This document shows, in pieces, positions 1-7,869 of a DNA stretch of 64,000 nt. A program made the translations under genes and the position numbers. Source of the DNA: JAVVTQ01 sp036653595 (GTDB taxonomy: Bacteria > Bacillota > Clostridia > Oscillospirales > Ruminococcaceae); assembly GCA_036653595.1 (NCBI GenBank), contig JAVVTQ010000002.1, forward strand, positions 1 through 64,000, given 5' to 3'. Position 1 is the first letter of the stretch. Each line of letters starts with the position of its first letter. The notes under the pieces were generated by a model that saw only the letters and a list, made by a program, of their open reading frames with translations, was not told where the DNA came from and searched no databases.

Positions 1-323
1 ATCAGCACGACATAAAAACTTGTTATGACAGCGCTGTTGGCAGGAGATGTTATCTCCTGCCCGATGCCCTGACACAAATCCGCCGCAACGAGCAGAAGCC
101 CGACTTTTGCTCCAATCAAAAACTCTTTTTTTGTAATTTTGGGGATTTCTCTGCAAAAAATAATGCCAATAGCTACAGCTGCTATCGTGAATTTGAATGC
201 ATTTACAAGCACGCCGGACATTCCGGCATTTATGCATTCTTTGAACATCGGAAAAGTCGCGCCCCAACACATCGCGACAAGTAGCAGTGTCATATCGGCT
301 AAATGCGCCTTTTTTGTTTTCAA
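1..323 (-). CDS. EamA/DMT-family transporter, N-terminal part (runs off the window)
   Basis: Reading leftward from a TTG codon at 323 gives an open frame that begins MKTKKAHLADMTLLLVAMCWG and runs past position 1 with no stop. The N-terminal Lys-rich stretch, the helix with a WGATFP motif and the later segment QEITSPANSAVITSFYVVL are typical of 10-helix drug/metabolite transporters of the EamA type, which move small metabolites across the cytoplasmic membrane. About 107 residues are visible, so roughly the first third of the usual 290-300. I chose the TTG because it gives the expected N-terminus and an AAAGAG-like ribosome site lies about seven bases before it. No ATG would include the Lys-rich start. 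The substrate cannot be inferred. The gene is separated from the upstream peptidase gene by a terminator. Confidence 0.75.
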   Translation of the reverse strand, partial: MKTKKAHLADMTLLLVAMCWGATFPMFKECINAGMSGVLVNAFKFTIAAVAIGIIFCREIPKITKKEFLIGAKVGLLLVAADLCQGIGQEITSPANSAVITSFYVVL

Positions 324-582
324 AAAAATACTCTTTTCGTTTGGGATTTTAGAAAGAGGCCGTCTATATTCACATGAGCAAGCCCTTTACTGCATCATAT
401 ATTTCGAATCCCGTTTTAACCAAAACATCAGACCCTACAAGCTCCGCCGGCATATAGCCATAAAGACAACCGACAAACGAAAGTCCGCAATTGTGAGTGG
501 TAACCGCATCAGCAGTGCTCTGCTTTTGATGTTCGCAGCAAGGGCATAAAGCGTCTGTTTGCGGCGATGGCCTAAAAACCTC
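324..582. other. Intergenic leader without a supported gene
   Basis: Between the terminator at 583-620 and the EamA gene I see no credible coding sequence. Short open frames here start inside the terminator hairpin and lack ribosome sites. The stretch may hold the EamA promoter, but I could not pick clear -35 and -10 boxes. Confidence 0.4.
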
Positions 583-620
583 AAAAAAGCGCTTTGCACC
601 ATAAAGAGGCTGCAAAGCGC
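583..620 (-). terminator. Rho-independent terminator of the C69 peptidase gene
   Basis: A perfect 9-bp stem (GCGCTTTGC at 589-597 against GCAAAGCGC at 612-620) is followed, on the minus strand, by six T (583-588). It lies about 110 bases after the stop of the leftward C69 gene. Confidence 0.8.
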
Positions 621-730
621 ACGCATTTTAGAAGCCGTATACGGCTTACCGAGCAATTGGTAAATTCAAAACAAATATACACATGTTTCTTTTGAGGAAT
701 ATTTGCTGCACCTGTGTGCATGGCATTTTG

Positions 731-2002
731 TCATAGCAGCTTTCTTTGCTTTTTCCAGTAGCGCCGGTACATAGCGCCGCCCAGAGGCTTTGGAGAATCC
801 ACCGAAAACTCTTTTTTTGCCGTGGCGACAAATCTGCCCTCCGCCTCAAAGGCGTCTCGCATTACTACCTGCTCATCGCCCTCGATGTCGTCTAAAAAAG
901 TTTCCAGACTGTCGCGTGCCTCGATATAGCGCGCGGTATCGATTTCTCCGGCAAGTGCTCCTCTGAAAAGCTTTTCGCGCCTCGTCCAATAGCCAATCGC
1001 CGAAGCAGTCTCATCCTCGCGAAATATCGGAGCCTTGTCCGAAAACCACAGCGGCTTGAATATGGAAAAGCATGGGGTTGAGGCACCCGTAGCCCAATAG
1101 CGCGGCCTGTCGCCGATCTGAGCTATAAGACTTCCGGTGGTGTGGTCACTGATAAGACCGCCGCCGTGCATGCACACGCTGTCCATTGAGCTTTCGGCAA
1201 GCGGGTTCTCTCCCCGCTCGTCCGGCGAATGGCTGCGCAATATATCTTTGAGCGTGCGCCACGTGATGTCTCCTTTGTTTTTTTGAAGCGCAGTGAGCGA
1301 GAGCTTTCTCCTTTTTTCCCCTTTGGAAAAATACGTGAACAATGGGTCGGTAAAGCATCGCGCAAAGTTGAAATCTTCCTCGCTCTTGCACCATCGGCGC
1401 TTTATGGCATACGCAACAGCGCCTTGGTGTATCTCGTCATAATCTCGCCCTATTGAGAGGCAATTTGATATTGACGCGACATCGCGCACCTTTTTGGCCG
1501 CCCAAAATCTCCCCGCCGTTTCCAATATCCAAGCTTCCTCGCGGTCAGCCAGAATATACGCATTGTCGTATTTCATCGTACCTCTGTAGGCGCAGTTTCC
1601 GCCCTGACCGTACTGCGCAAGAAGCGTTGTTATGATATTTTTTGCCTCCTCGGCGGTTTTAGCGCGCTCCAGTGCCAGTCTTATATAGTCCATGCCTATA
1701 AGCGTCGGCTTTTCCTTTTTCATCCTTGTGAAAACCGCTTCGTTGCCGATTGTCAGCCCATATTCATTTGTACCCATCTCACAGCCCCAAAGCCATGCCG
1801 GCTTAAACAGCATCACCGCGTGCGTGGTGCTGACCTGCGGAATTGCCGTGTAGGTAGTCTTTACCATTTCGCCTGCGCCGTGATTTTTGCGCGGAATATA
1901 GACCATAATATGTGGCTCATTTGGGTCGCGGTCACTGTTTTTTCCGAAAAGCACAACTTTTTGCGCCGTAGCATTTTTAAGCGCAACAACTGTATCGCAC
2001 AT
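731..2002 (-). CDS. C69-family peptidase (secernin/dipeptidase-like)
   Basis: The 423-residue protein starts MCDTVVAL. In the C69 (PepD/secernin) family of N-terminal nucleophile hydrolases, Cys2 becomes the catalytic nucleophile once Met is removed, so the start is well fixed. The following GKNSDRDPNEPH and the segment MGTNEYGLTIGNEAVFT are family hallmarks, and the length fits secernin-like members. There is no signal peptide, so it is probably cytoplasmic. Family members hydrolyse dipeptides or act as amidases; the substrate here is unknown. It lies about 120 bases downstream of the aldehyde oxidoreductase/ferredoxin/ThiS operon on the same strand and could be read through from it, but it need not be functionally linked. 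A terminator follows it at 583-620. Confidence 0.85.
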   Translation of the reverse strand: MCDTVVALKNATAQKVVLFGKNSDRDPNEPHIMVYIPRKNHGAGEMVKTTYTAIPQVSTTHAVMLFKPAWLWGCEMGTNEYGLTIGNEAVFTRMKKEKPTLIGMDYIRLALERAKTAEEAKNIITTLLAQYGQGGNCAYRGTMKYDNAYILADREEAWILETAGRFWAAKKVRDVASISNCLSIGRDYDEIHQGAVAYAIKRRWCKSEEDFNFARCFTDPLFTYFSKGEKRRKLSLTALQKNKGDITWRTLKDILRSHSPDERGENPLAESSMDSVCMHGGGLISDHTTGSLIAQIGDRPRYWATGASTPCFSIFKPLWFSDKAPIFREDETASAIGYWTRREKLFRGALAGEIDTARYIEARDSLETFLDDIEGDEQVVMRDAFEAEGRFVATAKKEFSVDSPKPLGGAMYRRYWKKQRKLL

Positions 2003-2121
2003 AATTACCGCCTTTTTTATATGTATTCATATGTCTTAGAGCCGCCCTTTAATAAACCCGGCAGAAAAGCAGGGTGTTTAGCAATTCAATTTGCCACATC
2101 ATGCCGTCACAAGCATACGTC

Positions 2122-2358
2122 TCAGCCGCCTGTCGCAAGGGAAAAAAAGCCTATGACATCTCCGTCGCAGAGCTTTGTGTCGAGCGGAACCGTCTCGCCG
2201 TTTATCGCGGCTTGAAATACTTTTCCCATAAGCCTTGGCATTTTTATTGCCTTTAGCGCGTCACTCAGCATTGCCCCCTCGGGCAGCGCCGTGTAGCCGC
2301 GATTGTCCAGCTTGTCTCTGTTGCACCAGACCGGTGCAAAGATTTTTACGGAAATCAC
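2122..2358 (-). CDS. MoaD/ThiS-family small sulfur-carrier-like protein
   Basis: This is a beta-grasp protein of 78 residues ending in Ala-Thr-Gly-Gly. A C-terminal Gly-Gly is the site that MoaD and ThiS use, after adenylation, to carry sulfur as a thiocarboxylate. I chose the GTG start at 2358 because it overlaps the ferredoxin stop by four bases (GTGA) and follows a GGGAG site; the frame is open further upstream but only inside the ferredoxin gene. It is the third gene of the aldehyde ferredoxin oxidoreductase operon. Genes of this kind often accompany tungsten oxidoreductases, where they are thought to help build the pterin dithiolene cofactor. That role here is inferred from context; a thiazole role is the alternative. 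No adenylating MoeB/ThiF partner is present in the window. Confidence 0.8.
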   Translation of the reverse strand: MISVKIFAPVWCNRDKLDNRGYTALPEGAMLSDALKAIKMPRLMGKVFQAAINGETVPLDTKLCDGDVIGFFSLATGG

Positions 2359-2570
2359 AGCGTTTGCTCTCCCATTTCTATGGCGTCCATCGGGCAGGCT
2401 TTTTTGCACATGTCGCAGCCAATGCACTTGTCATTCGCCAGCTCCGGATATGCCTTTCCATATTCGTCAATGTCTGTCTTGCACAGCTCGAGCGCGCTGA
2501 CCGGACAGCTCTGAACACAAATTCCACATGCTATGCATCTGTCATATGAGAATTGCGGTTTCTTTGCCAT
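2355..2570 (-). CDS. 2[4Fe-4S] ferredoxin
   Basis: This 71-residue protein has two CxxCxxCxxxCP motifs (Cys 12/15/18/22 and about 49/52/55/59), each pair spread over two clusters in the usual clostridial way. It starts two bases after the aldehyde oxidoreductase stop codon and overlaps the next gene by four bases, so all three genes should be co-translated. Such a ferredoxin is the natural electron acceptor of an aldehyde ferredoxin oxidoreductase, or it may be a tightly bound electron-transfer subunit of it. It is cytoplasmic and has no extra domain. Confidence 0.9.
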   Translation of the reverse strand: MAKKPQFSYDRCIACGICVQSCPVSALELCKTDIDEYGKAYPELANDKCIGCDMCKKACPMDAIEMGEQTL

Positions 2571-2572
2571 TT

Positions 2573-4555
2573 TTATTCCTCCCCTATTTCGAGTAATTGC
2601 GGAATTTCCAGTCTTTCCACCGTTTCCGCTGTTGGAATCCCGGTTTCTCTATCCCAGCCAAAACCCTGCCAGTGGTATTTTACCATCTCGTCATTTTTTA
2701 GCGTAACATTTTTGAGAGGTCCCGAATCGAGCGGCGGATTACCCGCCATTCTCTCGGGGAGTTTCCAGTCGGCAGGTTTTATACCGTGCTTTATATTGAA
2801 CATTTGGCGCAGCGTCTGAATACGCCGCCCTATCTCCATGTATTCGTCCCCCGTTTTATCCCAGCCGGCCGCCGCGTTGAGATACTTGCAGGGGTTCCAA
2901 GCATGTGTTCCCATCATCTCACCATAATAGCAGCCTCCCGCGCCATCCGTGAGCATCGTGTAACAGGCATTTGCAACACTCTTCATCGCGTTTTCAAGCG
3001 ACGGCTCTATAGCGTCGGTTTTTTTGCTCGACGTGACCGCAGGTGCCCATGAGCATATATCACATAAATTTAAGGATCCGTACATTTGCGTCATTCCGAC
3101 GGTGTGCTTGCCGGGCGCAGGCTCTGCCACAAAGTGGACTGCCAGCTGCGGATCGTTTCGCGAATCGTGCATTCCCGGCTCCTCGCCGCCGATATGCATG
3201 GCATATTCCTGTCCACCCAGCCGTTCAGACGTTCTCTTTACGCCGTCCGCCAGAATATCTCCTATTCCCTCGCGCGCAATCATCTTTTTGACCAGCGCGA
3301 CTATTGCGTCAAAATTGCCCCATTCAAGCATAAGTCCGTCCGTGTCGTCCTTTGATATTATTCCTTTTTCAAAGCACTCGACAGCCCATGCCACTGTGTT
3401 GCCGGCCGAAATGCTGTCCATTCCGGCTCTGTTGAGCAGCTCATTTATGTATAAAACACTCTCAAGATTATTGTTTTGAAGCAGCGGCCCAAATGCCTCC
3501 AGCGTCTCATATTCGGGCTTGTGCGTCTTTTTGAATTCTCCGTTTTGTATGTCGGAAATATCGACAGATCCTCCGCATCCCAGCCCACATGAATAGCAAT
3601 GATATTTCTGCGTCTCTCGCTTCAATAGCCGCTCTGGGTTGTATGCTTTGGTCGCTCCCTTTGCGTCGCGCGGCCCGCCGTCCCAGTTTTTGATGGGTCC
3701 GTCGCCGCTCGTCACCGCCATTGGCGTGTTGAGAGCCGTCCCCCACTTTTTAAACATCGGCACGGTCATCATTCCGTCTAGCGCAGCCGTGGCGGGCATT
3801 GCACCAACTATTTTTCCGCCAACTCCCAAAATTCCACCTTTGACAAAGGACGGAAGCTTTGCTTTTTTGAGTTTTGCTCCAAGCTCCTTGCTTATGGCAT
3901 GCACGGCGTCGCTGTCAGCGCAGGGAATCTGCTTTGTCCCGGCCAGAACAACAGCCTTCAGCTTTTTCACGCCCATGACCGCGCCCACTCCGCTTCTGGC
4001 AGCTATGCGCCCTCCCTCATTGCAAATACCGGAAATGAGCGAAAGCTTTTCACCCGACTGGCCGATTACCGCGACACACGGTTTCTTTTTGACGGTGTTG
4101 TCGACAGTGAGTGCCTCCTCTGCCTGCGTGGCGTCCATACCCCAGTACTTTTCCGCATCGCAAAGCCGCGCACCCTTGTTGTCCACCAAAAGATAAACCG
4201 GCTTTGGGCTGATTCCCGAAAAGAAAATCGCGTCATAGCCGCATTGCTTTATTGCCGGCGAAAAAGTACCGCCGCAATTCGCGTCTCCCCAGCCGCCCGT
4301 AAGCGGAGATTTTGTCACAGCCATCCAGCGACCGCACATCAGTGCGCCGGTCCCCGTCAATGCACCGCTGACAAATCCCAAAATGTTTTCCGGCCCCATC
4401 GGGTCCGCGCCTGCCGGAATGTGCTTCGTCAGATACCAAGCACCCAACCCCTTGCCCGAAAGGACTTTTTCATAGACCTCGTCGGGAATCTTTCTTTCCT
4501 CGATGACACCCATCGTCAAATCGACATGCAGAATCTTGCAAAGACAACATTTCAT
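2573..4555 (-). CDS. Aldehyde ferredoxin oxidoreductase family protein (tungsten-type)
   Basis: The 660-residue protein matches the aldehyde ferredoxin oxidoreductase (AOR) family over its whole length. The N-terminal domain has the GKGLGAWYL and SPLTGGWGDANCGG segments that bind the bis-pterin cofactor. A CxxCxxxC motif at residues 320/323/327 plus Cys498 fits the single [4Fe-4S] cluster. The C-terminus has the usual FNIKHGIKPADWKLPERM block. The family oxidises aldehydes to carboxylic acids, or runs in reverse, with ferredoxin and a tungsten (rarely molybdenum) pterin. The neighbouring ferredoxin and MoaD/ThiS genes fit this. Substrate specificity cannot be told. The start ATG at 4555 follows an AAAGGGGTGAT ribosome site. 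The enzyme should be cytoplasmic and oxygen-sensitive, which supports an anaerobic host. Confidence 0.92.
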   Translation of the reverse strand: MKCCLCKILHVDLTMGVIEERKIPDEVYEKVLSGKGLGAWYLTKHIPAGADPMGPENILGFVSGALTGTGALMCGRWMAVTKSPLTGGWGDANCGGTFSPAIKQCGYDAIFFSGISPKPVYLLVDNKGARLCDAEKYWGMDATQAEEALTVDNTVKKKPCVAVIGQSGEKLSLISGICNEGGRIAARSGVGAVMGVKKLKAVVLAGTKQIPCADSDAVHAISKELGAKLKKAKLPSFVKGGILGVGGKIVGAMPATAALDGMMTVPMFKKWGTALNTPMAVTSGDGPIKNWDGGPRDAKGATKAYNPERLLKRETQKYHCYSCGLGCGGSVDISDIQNGEFKKTHKPEYETLEAFGPLLQNNNLESVLYINELLNRAGMDSISAGNTVAWAVECFEKGIISKDDTDGLMLEWGNFDAIVALVKKMIAREGIGDILADGVKRTSERLGGQEYAMHIGGEEPGMHDSRNDPQLAVHFVAEPAPGKHTVGMTQMYGSLNLCDICSWAPAVTSSKKTDAIEPSLENAMKSVANACYTMLTDGAGGCYYGEMMGTHAWNPCKYLNAAAGWDKTGDEYMEIGRRIQTLRQMFNIKHGIKPADWKLPERMAGNPPLDSGPLKNVTLKNDEMVKYHWQGFGWDRETGIPTAETVERLEIPQLLEIGEE

Positions 4556-5263
4556 GATATCACCCCTTTTTAATATTTACACAACAGAATTTCGGTTGAA
4601 GCAAGACTCAAACTCACGCATTGCGGCTGTGATTACAAAAATAGCCGCGCACTGCGCCGTACAGTCTTGTCGAATAGATTTCTCGCACATCTTTTTATCT
4701 TTACTATTTGAAAACAAATTTAAGCTCAGCCGCTCATTTGACAGAATCGCCCGTCGACATCAAAATGCGATTGCTAACTCTTTTTTGTGTCTTTGCAGCA
4801 TATGCAAATTTCAAAATAAAGTAAGCTCGGTTGGGCAAAAGCACCTCGGTGCGCATTTAAAAAATCGAATCAGTTAAAAGTCGAAGCAATTCTCTTTATA
4901 CTATATCTTAAGTTAAGTTTGCCACAAATTGTGTTATATATCAATAACTGTGATGATTTATTTAACAAAATATGGCTTTACACGCATTTTCTTGCGTTCG
5001 CTTTCTGTTTGCGGCAAAACGCCATCGATCGACTTGCCATCGCTGAGACGCAGCGTTTCGAACAGGTGCACAATGACCGTCCGTGAGGATATGGCAATAT
5101 CTCAGTCGGGATATTCGCCTTTATGAGAGCGTGCCGGCTGATTTAACGCAAAAATGAAATATAAGTATCTCGCTGACGGGCAGAAGATATCGCACCGCAT
5201 CGGTGCACGGTTGAGCGCATGTTTTAGTTATGTTTTTGTCAGTGTGACTTTCTCACAGAAATT
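4556..5263. other. Long intergenic region between the oxidoreductase operon and thioredoxin
   Basis: About 700 bases hold no coding sequence that I can support: open frames are short, have no ribosome site and show no recognisable protein. The promoter of the leftward AOR operon must lie at its left end. I looked for a molybdenum/tungsten cofactor riboswitch in the leader and could not recognise its conserved core. Confidence 0.4.
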
Positions 5264-5285
5264 TTAACATTTTTGGGGTATACTT

Positions 5286-5467
5286 ATAACAAAGATAGGT
5301 AACTGCGAAATGGGCAAGGATATGGAAAATCGTAGGGGCATTGCGCGTCCGCTGTAAAACGACAAAAAGCCCTCAAACGGACACACAATGCGCACCCCTC
5401 CCCTACAGCCAATTTCTTTTTTCATTTGTGCAAAATGCGCATTTCGCAATTACCTGATAACAAAGAT
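5286..5467. mobile_element. MITE-like inverted-repeat element with flanking direct repeats
   Basis: An 11-base direct repeat (ATAACAAAGAT at 5286-5296 and 5457-5467) flanks a roughly 160-base segment. The segment begins AGGTAACTGCGAAATG and ends with the inverted match CATTTCGCAATTACCT (one mismatch in 16). Inside, a second inverted pair contains GTAGGGGCATTGCGC on the left and GCGCACCCCTCCCCTAC on the right. Terminal inverted repeats, a probable target duplication, no coding capacity and a potential to fold are the marks of a non-autonomous miniature element. It sits just before the thioredoxin ribosome site, so it lies in that gene's leader if the promoter is upstream of it. Confidence 0.7.
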
Positions 5468-5485
5468 TAAAGGAGGTATTTTTCT

Positions 5486-5794
5486 ATGTCTGTGCTGACG
5501 ATAACAGAACAAAATTTCGAAACCGAGGTTATAAAAAGCGACAAGCCCGTCCTTCTCGACTTCTGGGCTCCGTGGTGCGGTCCGTGCCGCATGGTGTCCC
5601 CCATCGTCGATGAAATAGCCGACGAAATTGACTACGCCAAGGTTGGAAAGATCAACGTCGACGAGCAGCCGGGAATCGCCGCCAGATACAGTGTCATGAG
5701 TATTCCGACGCTTATCGTAATAAAAGACGGCAAGGTTTCAAACCAGGCCGTTGGGGCTCGGCGCAAGGAAGATATACTGAACCTTCTCAAATAG
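5486..5794 (+). CDS. trxA: Thioredoxin
   Basis: This 102-residue protein is of classic thioredoxin length, with the redox motif WCGPC at residues 30-34, an FWAPW lead-in and the cis-proline segment SIPTLIV. It reduces protein disulfides in the cytoplasm using electrons from thioredoxin reductase, which is not encoded in this window. The start ATG follows AAAGGAGG at a good distance. The leader contains the MITE-like element that ends at 5467, so expression may be affected by it. The gene converges with the Crp/Fnr regulator gene and shares a terminator with it. Only the standard Trx fold is visible. Confidence 0.95.
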   Translation: MSVLTITEQNFETEVIKSDKPVLLDFWAPWCGPCRMVSPIVDEIADEIDYAKVGKINVDEQPGIAARYSVMSIPTLIVIKDGKVSNQAVGARRKEDILNLLK

Positions 5795-5799
5795 TCTGC

Positions 5800-5841
5800 G
5801 AGCGTCCTCTTTGCTATTTTGAGAGGGCGCTCAGTTTTTTT
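5800..5841. terminator. Terminator between trxA and the Crp/Fnr regulator
   Basis: The stem GAGCGTCCTCT (5800-5810) pairs with AGAGGGCGCTC (5822-5832) with one G-T pair, followed by seven T on the plus strand (5835-5841). The last codons of the leftward regulator gene overlap it. Confidence 0.8.
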
Positions 5842-6482
5842 GCGTCTGTAATTTCAATGCCCCCGCGAAACAGGCGCACCGCCCCCTCGTCTTGAAAATA
5901 TTTGAGCATTCTCGTGATGACCTCACGCGCCGTGCCTATATGGCCCGCTATTCTTTCCTGCGTGACAAACAGCGTCTGCTCGCCCTCAATGAGGCTCTCT
6001 TCTATGAGAAACGAGGCGAGTCTCGAGTCTATGCCCTTAAACATAACCTTATCCAAAAGCCACATCACCTCCGAGAAGCGCGAAGCCATAATTTCATTCG
6101 TAAAATTTGCGAGAACTGCTGACTTCTCCATCAAATTCTGATATACTTTTACAGGAATAATCAACATTCTCGTGTCTCTCTCGGCCTCCACAGACATGTC
6201 GAACTGAATATTTTTCATCATACAAGTTGCCGTAAAGAGACATAAATCACGATTAAAAAGTCGATAAAGCGTGATTTCTTTCCCGGTTTCTGATATAATA
6301 AAGGCGCGAAGCCGGCCGCTCTCTATTAGGTACAGCCCTCTGCACTCCGAGCTTGCATCCTGAAGGACGGTGCCCTGCTTGATGTTGACCTGCGAGGATG
6401 CACTCAAAAGACTTTCCCTTTGCTCGGCGTCAAGCTTGTTCCACACGGGAAACAGATTTTCGAGCACAGCTTTTTTCTCCAT
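5814..6482 (-). CDS. Crp/Fnr-family transcriptional regulator
   Basis: The 222-residue protein has an N-terminal cyclic-nucleotide-binding-type beta-roll (about residues 20-120) and a C-terminal winged helix-turn-helix (about 145-215) with TQERIAGHIGTAREVITRML, the DNA-recognition helix pattern of the family. The roll lacks the usual Arg/Ser phosphate-binding cassette, so cAMP binding is doubtful. There are two cysteines in the segment DLCLFTATCMM, a pattern seen in several anaerobe regulators of this group; redox or ligand sensing through them is inference. It probably regulates genes for redox or anaerobic metabolism, perhaps the divergent dehydrogenase at 6666. The start ATG follows AGAAGGAGAA. 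Confidence 0.85.
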   Translation of the reverse strand: MEKKAVLENLFPVWNKLDAEQRESLLSASSQVNIKQGTVLQDASSECRGLYLIESGRLRAFIISETGKEITLYRLFNRDLCLFTATCMMKNIQFDMSVEAERDTRMLIIPVKVYQNLMEKSAVLANFTNEIMASRFSEVMWLLDKVMFKGIDSRLASFLIEESLIEGEQTLFVTQERIAGHIGTAREVITRMLKYFQDEGAVRLFRGGIEITDAKKLSALSK

Positions 6483-6525
6483 CCGTTCTCCTTCTTGCGA
6501 TAATCACATTTTATCTTACAATCCA

Positions 6526-6567
6526 ATTATATTACACAAACGCCTATAATCAATCACAGATGTGTAA
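6526..6567 (-). promoter_or_regulatory. Promoter of the Crp/Fnr gene with an inverted repeat
   Basis: On the minus strand TTGATT (6548-6553) and TATAAT (6526-6531) are 16 bases apart. TTACACA (6532-6538) and TGTGTAA (6561-6567) form a perfect inverted pair inside and just upstream of the promoter. It is a possible binding site for the regulator itself; it is not the textbook Fnr or Crp site. Confidence 0.5.
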
Positions 6568-6665
6568 ATTATATTCTCTCAAAGTGTGAGGCCGCGGTTG
6601 CTTTGGCGGCGCGAAAAACCACCAACCTGCGTACAATTAATTTAAATACATGAAAGGAAACATCA

Positions 6666-7427
6666 ATGAAAAGACTCGAAGGAAAAACAGTTCTCATCAC
6701 CGGAGGCGGGCGCGGAATAGGCTTTGGCCTGTCAACTGCCTTTGCAAAGGAGGGCGCCAATCTTGTGCTGACAGGCAGAACTGAGGCGACTCTGCAAAGT
6801 GCAAAGGACGAGCTTGAGTCAAAATATGGCATTAAGGTTCTGCCTGTTGCAGCCGACGGCGGCAACGAGGAGCAGGTCAACAACGCTGTAAAAAAAGCTA
6901 TCGAAGCTTTTGGCAAGCTTGACTGCGTCATCAACAACGCACAAGTATCAAAATCAGGCGTCATGCTTGCAGACCACACACGCGAGGATTTTGACGTCGC
7001 GATTATGTCCGGTCTGTACGCGACATTCTTTTACATGAAGGCCGCCCTCCCGTACCTCAAGGAGACAAAGGGCAGCATAATCAACTTCGCCTCCGGCGCA
7101 GGTCTTTTTGGCAGAGTCGGACAGTCCTCCTATGCCGCTGCCAAAGAGGGCATCCGCGGTCTGTCACGCGTCGCAGCAACAGAGTGGGGCGAGTTTGGCG
7201 TTCGCGTCAATGTCGTCTGCCCTCTTGCTATGACACCGGGACTTGAGAAATGGAAAGCCGAATATCCCGAAATGTACGAAAAAACCATCCAGGCCGTTCC
7301 GATGCGCCGCTTTGCCGACGCTGAGAAAGACATCGGCAGGCTCTGCGTGTACCTTGCCTCTGATGAAGCCGAGTACATCACGGGAGAGACAATCTCCGTT
7401 CAGGGCGGCAGCGGCCTCAGACCGTAA
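6666..7427 (+). CDS. Short-chain dehydrogenase/reductase (SDR family)
   Basis: This 253-residue Rossmann-fold enzyme has TGGGRGIG (residues 12-19) for NAD(P) binding and the catalytic Ser143, Tyr156 and Lys160 in the SxxxxxxxxxxxxYxxxK arrangement. NNAQ at 90-93 replaces the usual NNAG. The C-terminal ITGETISVQGGSG is the typical end of classical SDRs related to FabG and glucose/2,4-dienoyl-CoA reductases. It catalyses a reversible NAD(P)H-linked alcohol/carbonyl conversion; the substrate is unknown. The start follows a GAAAGGA ribosome site. It stands alone, divergent from the Crp/Fnr gene, and is followed by a terminator. It could be a 2,4-dienoyl-CoA reductase-like enzyme, but this is not certain. 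Confidence 0.85.
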   Translation: MKRLEGKTVLITGGGRGIGFGLSTAFAKEGANLVLTGRTEATLQSAKDELESKYGIKVLPVAADGGNEEQVNNAVKKAIEAFGKLDCVINNAQVSKSGVMLADHTREDFDVAIMSGLYATFFYMKAALPYLKETKGSIINFASGAGLFGRVGQSSYAAAKEGIRGLSRVAATEWGEFGVRVNVVCPLAMTPGLEKWKAEYPEMYEKTIQAVPMRRFADAEKDIGRLCVYLASDEAEYITGETISVQGGSGLRP

Positions 7428-7496
7428 ATTGCATTTTACCCTATGCGCACAGCTTTTTTAAATCGCGCACGGGCACTTTGCACGATTACAAGCACC

Positions 7497-7543
7497 AAAA
7501 GGGATTTGCCTTTGCTTATTTTAGCGAAGGCTGTCCTTTTTTT
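7497..7543 (+). terminator. Terminator after the SDR gene
   Basis: TGCCTTTGCT (7506-7515) pairs with AGCGAAGGCT (7523-7532) and an outer AAAAGG pairs with the following CCTTTTTTT. The T-run makes it a plus-strand terminator. The remaining bases between 7428 and 7794 show nothing else that I can support. Confidence 0.6.
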
Positions 7544-7794
7544 ATGTAAAAACATCTCTGCCCCGTCTGCGCCTTGCTGTTTTTTGAAGACTGAAAATAA
7601 AAGCTCAGTCAAAAGTCAGAACATACACGCTGCTGACATACCGCTTGCCGCTTCGGTAAAATCTCCTCATTCGCTATCTTTACCCTCTTCGAAGCAGAGC
7701 TTAAAAATATGCGCAAGTACATATTGCTGTTTGCAAAATTAATTGCATGACAGGCACTGAATTAATACCAAACTTAGGCGAAAAGCGATAAAAT

Positions 7795-7823
7795 TTAACA
7801 TTTTTGTGATATTATAATAATAT
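7795..7823 (+). promoter_or_regulatory. Probable promoter of the desulfoferrodoxin gene
   Basis: TTAACA (7795-7800) and TAATAT (7818-7823) are spaced by 17 bases, about 45 bases before the start codon. A TATAAT-like alternative overlaps at 7812-7818. Confidence 0.5.
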
Positions 7824-7869
7824 AGGTCAGCGTATAAAAATTTATCTATTTTCAAAAGGGAGACTATCT

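Noticed and set aside
370..656. Two short minus-strand open frames with a Cys-rich segment
   Set aside because: They begin inside or in front of the terminator hairpin at 583-620, have no ribosome site and match no protein known to me.
2235..4573. Long open frames on the plus strand across the aldehyde oxidoreductase operon
   Set aside because: They are antisense to clear genes, lack ribosome sites and encode low-complexity Ser/Arg-rich products typical of shadows in G+C-rich codons.
4556..4930. Molybdenum/tungsten cofactor riboswitch in the oxidoreductase leader
   Set aside because: The conserved core of that RNA could not be recognised by eye; a covariance-model search would settle it.
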